NCBI RefSeq assembly: GCF_014467285.1
Contig: NZ_NKHR01000019.1
Coordinates: 17,850 to 81,849 of the forward strand
Direction: 5' to 3'
Length of the DNA: 64,000 nucleotides
Origin: Xenorhabdus sp014467285
GTDB lineage: Bacteria; Pseudomonadota; Gammaproteobacteria; Enterobacterales; Enterobacteriaceae
The translations under genes were made by a program, and so were the position numbers. The notes beneath the pieces are model-generated. The model did no database searches. It was not told where the DNA came from and saw only the letters and a list, made by a program, of their open reading frames with translations. Positions within the stretch are counted from its first letter, which is position 1; each line of letters opens with the position of its first letter. Positions 1 through 8,627 of this stretch are shown here, piece by piece.

Positions 1-2499
1 CTGGCTCATCAATTAATTGAACTGGGTGTGCAGCCTGATCAACGAGTGGCGATTTGTGTGAAGCGTTCACCATCAAGGATAGCGGGGCTATTGGCAGTAC
101 TGAAAGCAGGTGGCGCTTACGTACCTCTGGATCCTTCCTATCCGGCTGATCGTCTGGCGTATATGCTGAATGATGCCGCTCCGTTGGTGATACTGGCGGA
201 TAATACCGGGCGTGCCGCACTGGGTGAAGAAGCACTGGCGAAATTAACTGTACTTGACCCGAATACCCTGCCTGACCAGCCGGACAACAATCAACCGGAC
301 AGTAATCCGCAGGTTCCTGCGTTAACTTCACGGCATCTGGCCTATGTGATTTATACTTCCGGCTCAACCGGTATGCCGAAAGGCGTGATGGTTGAACATC
401 GTGGGCTGGTCAACCTTATCCGGGATAAAATCAGCCAGTTTGACATTCATCCCCAGAGCCGAATGTTGCAATTCGCTTCATTTGGTTTCGATGCCAGCGT
501 CTGGGAAATCATGATGGCATTGTGTGGTGGCGCCACTTTGGATATTCCTGCCGACACGGTTCGTCAGAACCCGCTTCGCCTCTGGCATTATCTGGAAGAA
601 CAGTCGGTGACTCATGCCTGCCTGACACCGGCTCTGTTGAGGGATGGTGCGGATTTACCGGAGATAAACATAAGACCAACATTGATACTGGGCGGTGAAG
701 CGCCCAGTGCGGCGCTGTTTCAGGCACTGCGTGGCCGGGCTACGCTGTTCAATGCTTATGGCCCGACAGAAATCACGATATGTGCCACCACCTGGCGTTG
801 TCAGGCAGATTATACAGATGTATTAATTCCTATCGGACGTCCGACGGCTAACACCTGTGTTTATCTGCTGGATGCCTGCGGCCAGCCGGTTCCGTTGGGA
901 GCGGTAGGAGAATTGTATCTTGGTGGTGATGGTGTAGCGCGTGGCTATCTCAACCGTCCTGATCTGACCACTGAACGTTTTCTGGCTGACCCGTTTAGCC
1001 AGACACCGGATGCACGGATGTACCGAACCGGGGATTTGGCCCGCTACTTGCCGGATGGCAACCTGATATTTATTGGCCGTAATGACCAGCAAGTTAAAAT
1101 CCGGGGATTCCGTATTGAACCGGGAGAGATCGAAGCCCGGCTGATGGAGTACCCGGCGGTGCGTGAAGCTATCGTACTGGCCTTGGGGGATGAACAGGAT
1201 AAACGTTTGGTGGCTTATGTGGTGGCGCCAGCGGATGATGGATTGGCTACCTGTTTGTATAGCCATCTGAGCGCGTCATTGCCTGACTACATGGTGCCGG
1301 CAGCTTTTGTACGTCTGGACGCACTTCCGCTGACCCCTAATGGTAAGCTGGATCGCCGGGCACTGCCGGAGCCTGATCAGAATGCCTTTTCTCATCAAAC
1401 CTATGAAGCGCCGCAGGGAGAGATTGAGATCGCGTTGGCCACTATCTGGCGTGAATTGCTGGAGGTTGAACAAATAGGCCGGTATGACAATTTCTTTGCG
1501 TTGGGTGGACACTCGCTGCTCGCTATGCGGATGATAAACCTTGCCGCAGGTCGTGGTTTGATGTGTACATTGAATAACCTATTCCAATTCCCTGTGCTGG
1601 CTGAACTGGTATCAAAAATCACATTAGATCCACTGTCTCAGCCGCAAAGCAGTGCGATACCTGTGCGGCCATCCGGAATGGAACCGCCGCTATTCTTTGT
1701 GCCCAGCGGCATGAATGATTACTCCTATATCTTTGGATTAGCTCAACATATTCAGTCAGATTATCCGATTTATGCTTTGCCCTGGCCGTCCATCAATGAA
1801 GAGCCCGTATCGGCTATTGAAGCGTTGGCCGCCAAAATGATCACTTTTATGAAGGCGGTTCAACCGGAAGGCCAATACCGGATCTACGGTTATTCTTCTG
1901 GTGGTGTACTGGCTTATGCCATTGCCCAGCAACTTTTGAACGCGGGTGAGACCGTCGATTTCCTGGGTTTGATTGATACGCCAGCCCCTCACTACTTCAA
2001 GCAGCTGGTTATTCAACCGAAACTCCAGTTTCTTGCTGAACTGGCAAAACAGTCGGGCGAGGAACATGCAGAGGAGATTGCGGTATTGCATCAGAGAATC
2101 GATAAACTGAATTTGGTGCAATTTATTGCCGCGGCGCAGGAACTGGATCTATACCCGGCAAACCTGCATCCTGACTTGATCGCAAGACGTTGGGAACAGA
2201 TGGTAAATTATATGCAAATGGTCAAAGAATATGAACCACAAACATTGGCGATAACGCTTCATCAGTTTTATGCGAGAGAACCTTATCCGGAGATCCCTTT
2301 CGTTACGGAAACCATATTACCCTCCCTGAGTATGGAACCATCGTTAGGCTGGAAGCAGGTTGTGCCTGACTCTTTGCTGCGGCTAACATCTGTACCGGGT
2401 GACCACTTTAGCCTGATGGAGGATAGTGAAAATAAAACCATTTTGGCTAAAACCTTAAGTATGGCGTTGGCAATGAATTGTGAAGCAGAGGCGGTGTAA
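1..2499 (+). CDS. Non-ribosomal peptide synthetase, terminal module (A-PCP-TE), 5' end outside window
   Basis: The frame is open from base 1, so only the last 832 residues are seen. The adenylation domain has the A3 loop (YTSGSTGMPKG, near residue 118), A5 (NAYGPTE, near 250), A7 (YRTGD, near 341) and A10 (LTPNGKLDR, near 444). A carrier domain follows, with the phosphopantetheine serine in GGHSLLA (Ser505). The C-terminus is an alpha/beta-hydrolase thioesterase with nucleophile motif GYSSGG (Ser632), Asp in LIDTP and His802 in GDHFSLM. It therefore activates the last amino acid and releases the peptide. By alignment to GrsA, the pocket residues read D-A-W-C-I-G-A-I-C, a hydrophobic or aromatic-type pocket. 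The substrate is not certain. Stop at 2497-2499; the next gene is convergent. Confidence 0.93.
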   Translation: MAHQLIELGVQPDQRVAICVKRSPSRIAGLLAVLKAGGAYVPLDPSYPADRLAYMLNDAAPLVILADNTGRAALGEEALAKLTVLDPNTLPDQPDNNQPDSNPQVPALTSRHLAYVIYTSGSTGMPKGVMVEHRGLVNLIRDKISQFDIHPQSRMLQFASFGFDASVWEIMMALCGGATLDIPADTVRQNPLRLWHYLEEQSVTHACLTPALLRDGADLPEINIRPTLILGGEAPSAALFQALRGRATLFNAYGPTEITICATTWRCQADYTDVLIPIGRPTANTCVYLLDACGQPVPLGAVGELYLGGDGVARGYLNRPDLTTERFLADPFSQTPDARMYRTGDLARYLPDGNLIFIGRNDQQVKIRGFRIEPGEIEARLMEYPAVREAIVLALGDEQDKRLVAYVVAPADDGLATCLYSHLSASLPDYMVPAAFVRLDALPLTPNGKLDRRALPEPDQNAFSHQTYEAPQGEIEIALATIWRELLEVEQIGRYDNFFALGGHSLLAMRMINLAAGRGLMCTLNNLFQFPVLAELVSKITLDPLSQPQSSAIPVRPSGMEPPLFFVPSGMNDYSYIFGLAQHIQSDYPIYALPWPSINEEPVSAIEALAAKMITFMKAVQPEGQYRIYGYSSGGVLAYAIAQQLLNAGETVDFLGLIDTPAPHYFKQLVIQPKLQFLAELAKQSGEEHAEEIAVLHQRIDKLNLVQFIAAAQELDLYPANLHPDLIARRWEQMVNYMQMVKEYEPQTLAITLHQFYAREPYPEIPFVTETILPSLSMEPSLGWKQVVPDSLLRLTSVPGDHFSLMEDSENKTILAKTLSMALAMNCEAEAV
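289..309 (+). repeat. Imperfect 15-bp in-frame duplication within the NRPS A domain
   Basis: CCGGACAACAATCAA (280-294) is followed by CCGGACAGTAATCCG (295-309), 11 of 15 positions equal. It encodes PDNNQ-PDSNP in a loop before the A3 motif. Confidence 0.6.
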
Positions 2500-2608
2500 T
2501 GTCAGTGGTATTGCAGAAATAGCAAGCGATTATTGACAGCGATATTGTCCGGTTAAAGATGTTTATAATAGCCGGACATCGCTTCCCAAATAGAACTAAG
2601 ATAAAGAC

Positions 2609-2651
2609 CCGCCACTGGATTTTCTCCCGGATGGAAAAGATTCAGTGACGG
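2609..2651. terminator. Long imperfect hairpin between convergent genes
   Basis: The arms 2609-2627 and 2633-2651 pair over about 19 positions with two mismatches and two G-U pairs around a 5-nt loop. It lies between the NRPS gene (plus) and the iolR-like gene (minus), as expected for a bidirectional terminator. It lacks a clear T tract, so the terminator role is inferred from position. Confidence 0.55.
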
Positions 2652-2673
2652 CTAAAAGGCACGATCAAGCATG

Positions 2674-3507
2674 TCAACTTGCATTACCCTGCCGGTACGC
2701 CAGTGCTACTGTCAATGATTGCACTAAACATAAGGTTGCAGATTGAGAACGGAACGCATCAACCTGTGCTTCCTTCACGACAAAGCAAACATCACTGAAA
2801 CTAGCCAGCGGGCTAATTTGGCTATCAGTGATCACAATTTGCTTTGCCCCTGCCTTTGCTGCTCTTTCGCTTACCATTACGGTTTCTTCTGCATACGGTG
2901 TAAAACTAATGGATATCACGATGTCTTTGGGGCCGATCATATTCATTTGTTCGCGGAACATACCACCTAAACCATCGAGCAACATAGGGCGGCATTCGAG
3001 ATGACTGAGGGCATAAGCAAGGTATGATGCAACACTGAAAGAGCGACGCAGCCCAATAATGTAAATATTGTGCGCATTTGCCAGCAAATTCACTGCCTTA
3101 TTTAAATCCTCTGCCGGTGTGCGTGCCGCGAGTTGTTGCATGGCCTGAGCATTGGAGTGGGCAAATTCCTGCAAAATATGTTGGGGTTCTTCCGGTATTT
3201 GATGAGCACCGTCTAATTCTTTGAACAGGCGTGCCCGATCGGTATAGCTGGCTGTTTCTTCCACCAGATTCATGCGAAACAATTGTTTCATTTCATTGAA
3301 TCCAGTGAAATTAAAGGCATTGGCAAAACGGATCAAAGTGGAAGGCGGAACGTCAGCTTCTTTTGCGATAATGGCAACAGTATCAAATGCAACACTGTTC
3401 GTATTATCCAGCACATATCTTGCAACTTGTTGTAATCTTTTACTTAATTCACCATAGCGTGAGCGTACTTGTTCTTGAAGTTCATTCAGGTTAGACGCAG
3501 CAGACAT
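2674..3507 (-). CDS. iolR: RpiR-family transcriptional regulator of the inositol cluster
   Basis: A protein of 277 aa with an N-terminal RpiR helix-turn-helix (about residues 1-80, including VPPSTLIRFANAFNFTGF) and a C-terminal SIS sugar-phosphate-binding domain (about 125-265, containing IIGLRRSFSVASYLAYAL). I chose the ATG at 3507 because GGAGG lies just upstream of it; a longer frame from 3552 has no good ribosome site. It is divergent from iolA. In other enterics, RpiR-type IolR represses iol genes until an inositol catabolite binds, so the same role is inferred here. The symbol rests on context as well as family. Confidence 0.82.
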   Translation of the reverse strand: MSAASNLNELQEQVRSRYGELSKRLQQVARYVLDNTNSVAFDTVAIIAKEADVPPSTLIRFANAFNFTGFNEMKQLFRMNLVEETASYTDRARLFKELDGAHQIPEEPQHILQEFAHSNAQAMQQLAARTPAEDLNKAVNLLANAHNIYIIGLRRSFSVASYLAYALSHLECRPMLLDGLGGMFREQMNMIGPKDIVISISFTPYAEETVMVSERAAKAGAKQIVITDSQISPLASFSDVCFVVKEAQVDAFRSQSATLCLVQSLTVALAYRQGNAS

Positions 3508-3655
3508 AATGCCTCCATAAAGAAATTTTAATGAAATAGGTAATTCATTCATCAGGCAATTATGCTTGATGCAGGCGAAGATATTCGCAAGTTGCCACTG
3601 GATGATGAATATAATTGCATAAAAATAACGTGTTGATCACATTAATTAAAACGCA

Positions 3656-3673
3656 TTTCAATTCTCATTGAAA
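3656..3673. promoter_or_regulatory. Candidate operator palindrome upstream of iolA
   Basis: A perfect inverted repeat, TTTCAAT-TCTC-ATTGAAA, lies about 100 bp before the iolA start in the iolR/iolA divergent spacer. It is a plausible regulator site, but its binding protein is inferred only. Confidence 0.4.
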
Positions 3674-3674
3674 G

Positions 3675-3690
3675 TGAAATGTATATTTCA
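3675..3690. promoter_or_regulatory. Second candidate operator palindrome upstream of iolA
   Basis: A perfect inverted repeat, TGAAAT-GTAT-ATTTCA, begins one base after the previous palindrome. The two share the TGAAA/TTTCA half-site, which suggests a paired operator. A looser TTTCAA-N11-TTGAAA version occurs at 7456-7478 before iolG. Confidence 0.4.
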
Positions 3691-3712
3691 TATATCTGTG
3701 GCATCTTGATTC

Positions 3713-3740
3713 AACTTCTATTGATTAACTTCTATTGATT
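3713..3740 (+). repeat. Exact 14-bp tandem duplication in the iolA leader
   Basis: AACTTCTATTGATT is present twice head to tail, 33 bp before the iolA start codon. It is one of many short tandem duplications in this window. Confidence 0.9.
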
Positions 3741-3772
3741 CAATCGTCTTTGTATTTTTAGAGAGGCTCAGA

Positions 3773-5284
3773 ATGGAACAGGTTAAAAATTTTATTGGCG
3801 GGCAACTCACTGATAGCCAAAGTGGTCGCATTTCATCAATCTTTAATCCGGCTACAGGGCAGGAGGTTCGGCAGGTTGCCTTAAGCACGGTTCATGAGAC
3901 TCAGCATGCTATTGAATCTGCCCACTTGGCCTTTACCGAATGGGCAAAAACCTCCCCGTTGAAACGGGCGAGGATCATGTTTAAGTTCAAGTCACTGCTG
4001 GAAGAAAACTGCGACAGATTAGCACGGCTAATTTCTGAAGAGCATGGCAAAATCTATTCCGATGCTATAGGTGAATTGACACGTGGTCTTGAAGTGGTCG
4101 AATTTGCCTGCGGTATTCCCCATCTACAAAAAGGGGAGCACTCTGCTAATGTGGGAACAGGTGTTGACAGCCATTCCTTGATGCAGCCATTAGGTGTTTG
4201 TGCCGGCATCACGCCATTTAACTTTCCTGCGATGGTTCCAATGTGGATGTTCCCGATTGCCTTGGCGACAGGAAATACTTTTGTCTTGAAACCATCGGAA
4301 AAAGATCCTTCTCTCTCAATAGAACTGGCGAAATTATTGCAGCAGGCCGGTGTGCCGGACGGCGTATTTAATGTTATTCAGGGAGACAAAGAAGCCGTTG
4401 ATGTGCTGCTAACTGACCCTCGCATTCAGGCCGTCAGTTTTGTTGGTTCAACACCGGTTGCGGAATATGTTTATACCACCGCATCGGCGCATGGTAAGCG
4501 TTGTCAGGCATTAGGCGGCGCGAAGAACCACAGTGTCCTGATGCCGGATGCTGATATAGATATGGCGGCAAATGCCATTATGGGGGCGGCATTTGGCGCA
4601 GCAGGGGAACGCTGCATGGCATTGTCTGTTGTATTGGCAGTTGGCGATGAGATCGCAGATAAATTGGTAGAAAAACTCCAGCATCAAATTGGCCATATGT
4701 CTGTCGGTATTGGTATGACCGAAGGAAAAGAAAATGACATGGGACCAGTGATTACTGAACAGCACAAAGCGAAAATTTATGACTACATTCGCAGCGGTGT
4801 AGAACAGGGTGCTAAGTTGCTGGTGGATGGGCGTGGGTATCAGGTTGCTGGCTATGAAAATGGCTATTTCGTGGGGCCGACACTGTTTGATTATGTCACG
4901 CCAGATATGAAAATTTATAAAGAAGAGATTTTTGGCCCGGTGCTTGCCATTGTTCGCGTACCGGATTATGACACGGCATTGAACCTGGTGAATTACCATG
5001 AATATGGTAATGGCGCTGCTATCTTTACCTGTGATGGTGAAACTGCCCGTCAATTTAGTGAAGATGTTCAGGCTGGCATGGTTGGCGTGAATATCCCTAT
5101 TCCTGTGCCAATGGCATTCCATAGTTTCGGTGGCTGGAAACGTTCCATTTTCGGGCCGCTGAATGTACATGGTAATGATGGCGTGCGTTTCTATACCCGC
5201 ATGAAAACGGTTACCAGCCGTTGGCCTGCCAGTGTACGTTTAGAGCATCACGACAGCAGCTTTGTAATGCCGACAATGGAGTAG
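3773..5284 (+). CDS. iolA: Methylmalonate-semialdehyde / malonate-semialdehyde dehydrogenase (CoA-acylating)
   Basis: An aldehyde dehydrogenase of 503 aa, full length for the MMSDH family. The catalytic cysteine is Cys281 in GERCMALS, the NAD-site sequence ITPFNFPAMVPMWMFP is present, and EEIFGPVL lies near residue 385. In inositol catabolism it converts malonate semialdehyde to acetyl-CoA with CoA and NAD+, the last step of the pathway. It is the first gene of the plus-strand iol series; GAGAGG precedes the start. The gene for inosose-derived dione hydrolase (iolD) follows after 8 bp, which supports the iol role over valine degradation. Confidence 0.93.
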   Translation: MEQVKNFIGGQLTDSQSGRISSIFNPATGQEVRQVALSTVHETQHAIESAHLAFTEWAKTSPLKRARIMFKFKSLLEENCDRLARLISEEHGKIYSDAIGELTRGLEVVEFACGIPHLQKGEHSANVGTGVDSHSLMQPLGVCAGITPFNFPAMVPMWMFPIALATGNTFVLKPSEKDPSLSIELAKLLQQAGVPDGVFNVIQGDKEAVDVLLTDPRIQAVSFVGSTPVAEYVYTTASAHGKRCQALGGAKNHSVLMPDADIDMAANAIMGAAFGAAGERCMALSVVLAVGDEIADKLVEKLQHQIGHMSVGIGMTEGKENDMGPVITEQHKAKIYDYIRSGVEQGAKLLVDGRGYQVAGYENGYFVGPTLFDYVTPDMKIYKEEIFGPVLAIVRVPDYDTALNLVNYHEYGNGAAIFTCDGETARQFSEDVQAGMVGVNIPIPVPMAFHSFGGWKRSIFGPLNVHGNDGVRFYTRMKTVTSRWPASVRLEHHDSSFVMPTME

Positions 5285-5290
5285 CTATTT

Positions 5291-5320
5291 CTATGAATCA
5301 TACTTCTATGAATCATACTT
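5291..5320 (+). repeat. Exact 15-bp tandem duplication carrying the iolD start codon
   Basis: CTATGAATCATACTT occurs twice in a row, and a third, diverged ATG-AAT follows at 5323. The duplication therefore presents three in-frame ATG codons at 5293, 5308 and 5323. Confidence 0.92.
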
Positions 5321-7257
5321 CAATGAATACGAAAAAGATGACGATGGCTCAGGCTCTGGTCAAATTCCTCAATCAGCAATATATCTGTGTTGATGGAGAA
5401 GAATATCCTTTTATTCAGGGTATTTTCACAATATTTGGGCACGGTAATGTGGTGGGATTAGGTCAGGCACTGGAGCAGGAGCCGGGACATCTTCGCGTTT
5501 ACCAAGGTTGTAATGAACAGGGAATGGCACACATTGCCACGGGTTTTGCCAAGCAGAAAAAGCGTCGGCAGATTTTTGCCGTAACTTCTTCTATTGGGCC
5601 GGGCGCTGCCAATATGGTCACGGCTGCGGCAACCGCAACAGCAAACCGCATCCCGCTCTTGTTATTGCCGGGAGATACTTTTGCCTGCCGTCAGCCAGAT
5701 CCTGTTTTGCAACAAGTAGAACAATATGGTGATGGCACCATTAGCACCAATGATTGCTTCCGCCCGGTATCCCGCTATTGGGATCGCATTTCCAGACCAG
5801 AACAATTGATGACAGCAATGATCCACGCCATGCGGGTATTGACCGATCCGGCAGATACAGGCGCAGTCACAATTTGTCTTCCCCAGGATGTGCAGGGAGA
5901 GGTATGGGATTACCCGGATTACTTCTTCCAGAAGCGAATTCATCAGATTGAGCGTCGTCCTGCTTCTCAAGCGCGGATTCAGGACGCATTGGCACTGATT
6001 ATGCGCAAGAAAAAGCCACTGTTGATTTGTGGGGGTGGTGTACGTTATTCCGAAGCCCATGATGTTTTTCGCCATTTCGCTGAAACATTCAATATTCCAT
6101 TTGCTGAAACACAGGCAGGAAAAAGTGCAGTTGTGGCAGATCACCCCCTGAATTGTGGCGGGATAGGGACGACGGGCTGTTTGGCTGCAAACCTGCTTGC
6201 CAAAGAAGCCGACTTGATTATTGGTGTTGGGACACGTTTTACTGATTTTACGACCGCCTCAAAGTCATTATTCCAGCATCCAGATGTGGAATTTCTCACT
6301 ATCAATGTGGCGGAGTTTGATGCGTGCAAACTAGATGCGGTCGGTGTATTGGCGGATGCCCGTGAGGGGTTGAATGCAATTGCGCAGAAACTGGCAGAAA
6401 TAGCATGGCGTTCAGCATGGCAGCAGGAAATAGCACAGGCCAAATCAGTTTGGCAGAAAGAATTAGAGCGGCTGTTTTCTATTCAATATCAGGACGGATT
6501 CAAGCCAGAAATCGCGGGGCATTTGGATAGTAAATTCAGTGAGTACAGTGAAACACTGCAAACCAACCTGACTCAAACCCGTGTTCTTGGCCTGATGGAT
6601 CAGTATTTGGAACCAAACGCCATCATTGTTGGGGCTGCGGGTTCCCTGCCGGGCGATTTGCAGCGGGTTTGGCGGCCAAAAGTACCAGATACTTATCATC
6701 TGGAATATGGCTATTCCTGCATGGGGTATGAAATTGCGGCATCGTTGGGGGCAAAACTTGCCTGCCCGGAACAGCCAGTTTATGCGATGGTCGGTGATGG
6801 TTCGTATCTGATGCTGAACAGCGAATTACAAACTGCCATTCAGGAAAACATCAAGATCACTGTTCTGTTGTTTGATAATGCCGGATTTGGCTGCATCAAT
6901 AACTTGCAGATGAGTCAAGGCATGGGGAGTTTTGCCACGGAAAATCGTTATCGCAACCCGAAAAATGGTCAATTGGATGGTGCCTTGATACAGGTGGATT
7001 TCGCCAAAAATGCGGAAAGTTACGGTTGCAAGAGTTATCGGGTGCATAACGAGCAACAATTAATTGCCGCTTTGCTGGATGCGCAAAAACAGCCACGTGC
7101 GACTTTGATAGATATTAAAGTACTGCCAAAAACCATGACGCATGATTATGAATCTTGGTGGAGAACAGGAACCGCGCAGGTTGCTGAGGAACCAGCGATC
7201 ACCGCATCGGCGGAAAAAATCAGAGAATATGTGAAAAATAAAGTGCGCCAATATTAA
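5293..7257 (+). CDS. iolD: 3D-(3,5/4)-trihydroxycyclohexane-1,2-dione acylhydrolase
   Basis: A thiamine-diphosphate enzyme of about 654 aa that opens the ring of the inositol-derived dione to 5-deoxy-glucuronate. The pyrimidine-binding domain is N-terminal with the catalytic Glu in QGCNEQGMAHIATGFA. The C-terminal ThDP/Mg motif begins GDGSYLMLNSEL (about residue 501). The first ATG (5293) has GGAG 11 nt upstream; ATGs at 5308 and 5323 lie in the same frame inside a tandem duplication, so the exact N-terminus is uncertain by 5-10 residues. It is 8 bp downstream of iolA and surely in the same operon. Confidence 0.94.
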   Translation: MNHTSMNHTSMNTKKMTMAQALVKFLNQQYICVDGEEYPFIQGIFTIFGHGNVVGLGQALEQEPGHLRVYQGCNEQGMAHIATGFAKQKKRRQIFAVTSSIGPGAANMVTAAATATANRIPLLLLPGDTFACRQPDPVLQQVEQYGDGTISTNDCFRPVSRYWDRISRPEQLMTAMIHAMRVLTDPADTGAVTICLPQDVQGEVWDYPDYFFQKRIHQIERRPASQARIQDALALIMRKKKPLLICGGGVRYSEAHDVFRHFAETFNIPFAETQAGKSAVVADHPLNCGGIGTTGCLAANLLAKEADLIIGVGTRFTDFTTASKSLFQHPDVEFLTINVAEFDACKLDAVGVLADAREGLNAIAQKLAEIAWRSAWQQEIAQAKSVWQKELERLFSIQYQDGFKPEIAGHLDSKFSEYSETLQTNLTQTRVLGLMDQYLEPNAIIVGAAGSLPGDLQRVWRPKVPDTYHLEYGYSCMGYEIAASLGAKLACPEQPVYAMVGDGSYLMLNSELQTAIQENIKITVLLFDNAGFGCINNLQMSQGMGSFATENRYRNPKNGQLDGALIQVDFAKNAESYGCKSYRVHNEQQLIAALLDAQKQPRATLIDIKVLPKTMTHDYESWWRTGTAQVAEEPAITASAEKIREYVKNKVRQY

Positions 7258-7296
7258 CCGATACTGCGTATTTAGACACACGCCTTGTCGCTGTTT

Positions 7297-7356
7297 CGGT
7301 GGTAATAAATTGCGCGGATCAACAGCATGTCCATTTTTCCTTATCTCAAAATGCAA
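7297..7356 (-). pseudogene. Possible remnant of an M23 (LytM) peptidase C-terminus
   Basis: On the minus strand the frame reads LHFEIRKNGHAVDPRNLLPP. This matches the very conserved end of M23 zinc metallopeptidases (HLHFEIR..G..VDP..YLP). Nothing else of the peptidase is visible and the frame runs on into iolD antisense. It lies in the 279-bp iolD-iolG spacer. I read it as debris from an earlier gene. Chance similarity over 20 residues is possible but unlikely. Confidence 0.45.
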
Positions 7357-7536
7357 ATATGCTGAAGAAGCATCTTCCCCATAGTGGCTATTGAGGAAAT
7401 TGTTGGCAAGATGCACTCCAAGTGAAAGTTATGAGCTGGCTCTAAAAAATAAATTTTTCAAATAAAACAAAATTGAAATAAATATTTTGTTTGATATATT
7501 TTCATCCACACCAAAAGCAGGTATCAAGGAGCATTC

Positions 7537-8523
7537 ATGTTCAATATTGCATTATTTGGCGCTGGGCGAATTGGGCAGGTTCACGCTGCCAACATTGCTA
7601 ATCATAAAGAAACTTGCCTTTATTCTGTGATAGATCCGCATCTGGCAAGTGCTGAAATATTGGTACACAAATATCAATCCAAAATTCAGACCACAGAAGA
7701 AGCGATGGCCGATCCTGATGTTCATGGTGTGCTTATCGCATCAGCAACGGATACCCACGCCGATTTAATCGAACTGGCGGCTCGGCACAATAAAATGATC
7801 TTCTGTGAAAAACCGGTTCATCTTGATCTTGAGCGGGTTCGTCAGTGTCTTGCTACGGTAAAAGCGTGTCAGGTTCCTTTGGTTATCGGGTTTAATCGCC
7901 GTTACGATCCTCAGTTCCGTCGGCTAAAAAACTTGTTTGATGCCGGTACGGTTGGCAAAGCGGAATCCTTGCTGATTACCTCTCGTGATCCCTCTCCACC
8001 ACCCGCTGAATATGTCCGGGTATCTGGCGGCATGTTCCGGGACATGACCATCCATGACTTTGACATGGCACGTTTTATCATCGGGGAAGAACCGTGTGCT
8101 ATTTATGCTCAGGGCAGCAATCTTGTTGATCCGTCCATTGGCGCAGCGGGAGACATTGACACCGCATTTATTGTTATGAAATTCCCATCAGGAGTAATGG
8201 CGACCATAACTAACAGCCGCCGTTCGGGCTATGGCTATGATCAGCGCCTTGAGTTGCACGGTGAAAAAGGTTTGCTGACCGCAGGAAATATCAGGGAAAA
8301 CAGTGTCGAGGTCTGGGGTGAAGAAGGTTGTATTGCCGCCAAACCAGAGCATTTCTTCTTGCAACGCTACCGTGAAGCCTATATTGCAGAATGGAGCCAT
8401 TTTGTTGATGTTATGGCAGGTAGAGTAATTCCTGAAGCCAGTGGTATTGATGGTGAACAGGCACTGTACCTTGCAGATAAGGCGCTCGAATCCCTGCAAT
8501 CCGGTAAAGAAATCAAGTTATAA
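7537..8523 (+). CDS. iolG: Inositol 2-dehydrogenase (Gfo/Idh/MocA family)
   Basis: A protein of 328 aa with an N-terminal Rossmann fold (GAGRIGQVHAANI at residues 5-17) and the family EKP motif (CEKPVHLD, about residue 90). The C-terminal domain carries the substrate-site sequence GGMFRDMTIHDFDMARFI (about 165). It oxidises myo-inositol to scyllo-inosose with NAD+, the first pathway step. AAGGAG sits 6 nt before the ATG. A 279-bp AT-rich spacer with its own palindromic element suggests a second promoter here rather than simple read-through from iolD. Confidence 0.92.
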   Translation: MFNIALFGAGRIGQVHAANIANHKETCLYSVIDPHLASAEILVHKYQSKIQTTEEAMADPDVHGVLIASATDTHADLIELAARHNKMIFCEKPVHLDLERVRQCLATVKACQVPLVIGFNRRYDPQFRRLKNLFDAGTVGKAESLLITSRDPSPPPAEYVRVSGGMFRDMTIHDFDMARFIIGEEPCAIYAQGSNLVDPSIGAAGDIDTAFIVMKFPSGVMATITNSRRSGYGYDQRLELHGEKGLLTAGNIRENSVEVWGEEGCIAAKPEHFFLQRYREAYIAEWSHFVDVMAGRVIPEASGIDGEQALYLADKALESLQSGKEIKL

Positions 8524-8627
8524 CCGGGTTTTATAAAACGTATAGCTGGAACATTTATTTCATAAAAAATAAGAACAGAAAGAGGGTTTTTAATGCCTGA
8601 AAACGGTTAATCAGGGTGGAGGATCAT

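Noticed and set aside
4511..5170. A 219-aa antisense frame within iolA
   Set aside because: Antisense shadow of a well-conserved dehydrogenase; no ribosome site and no family resemblance.
7060..7416. A 118-aa antisense gene between iolD and iolG
   Set aside because: Only the 20-residue M23-like part looks real; the rest runs antisense into iolD, so it is not an intact gene.
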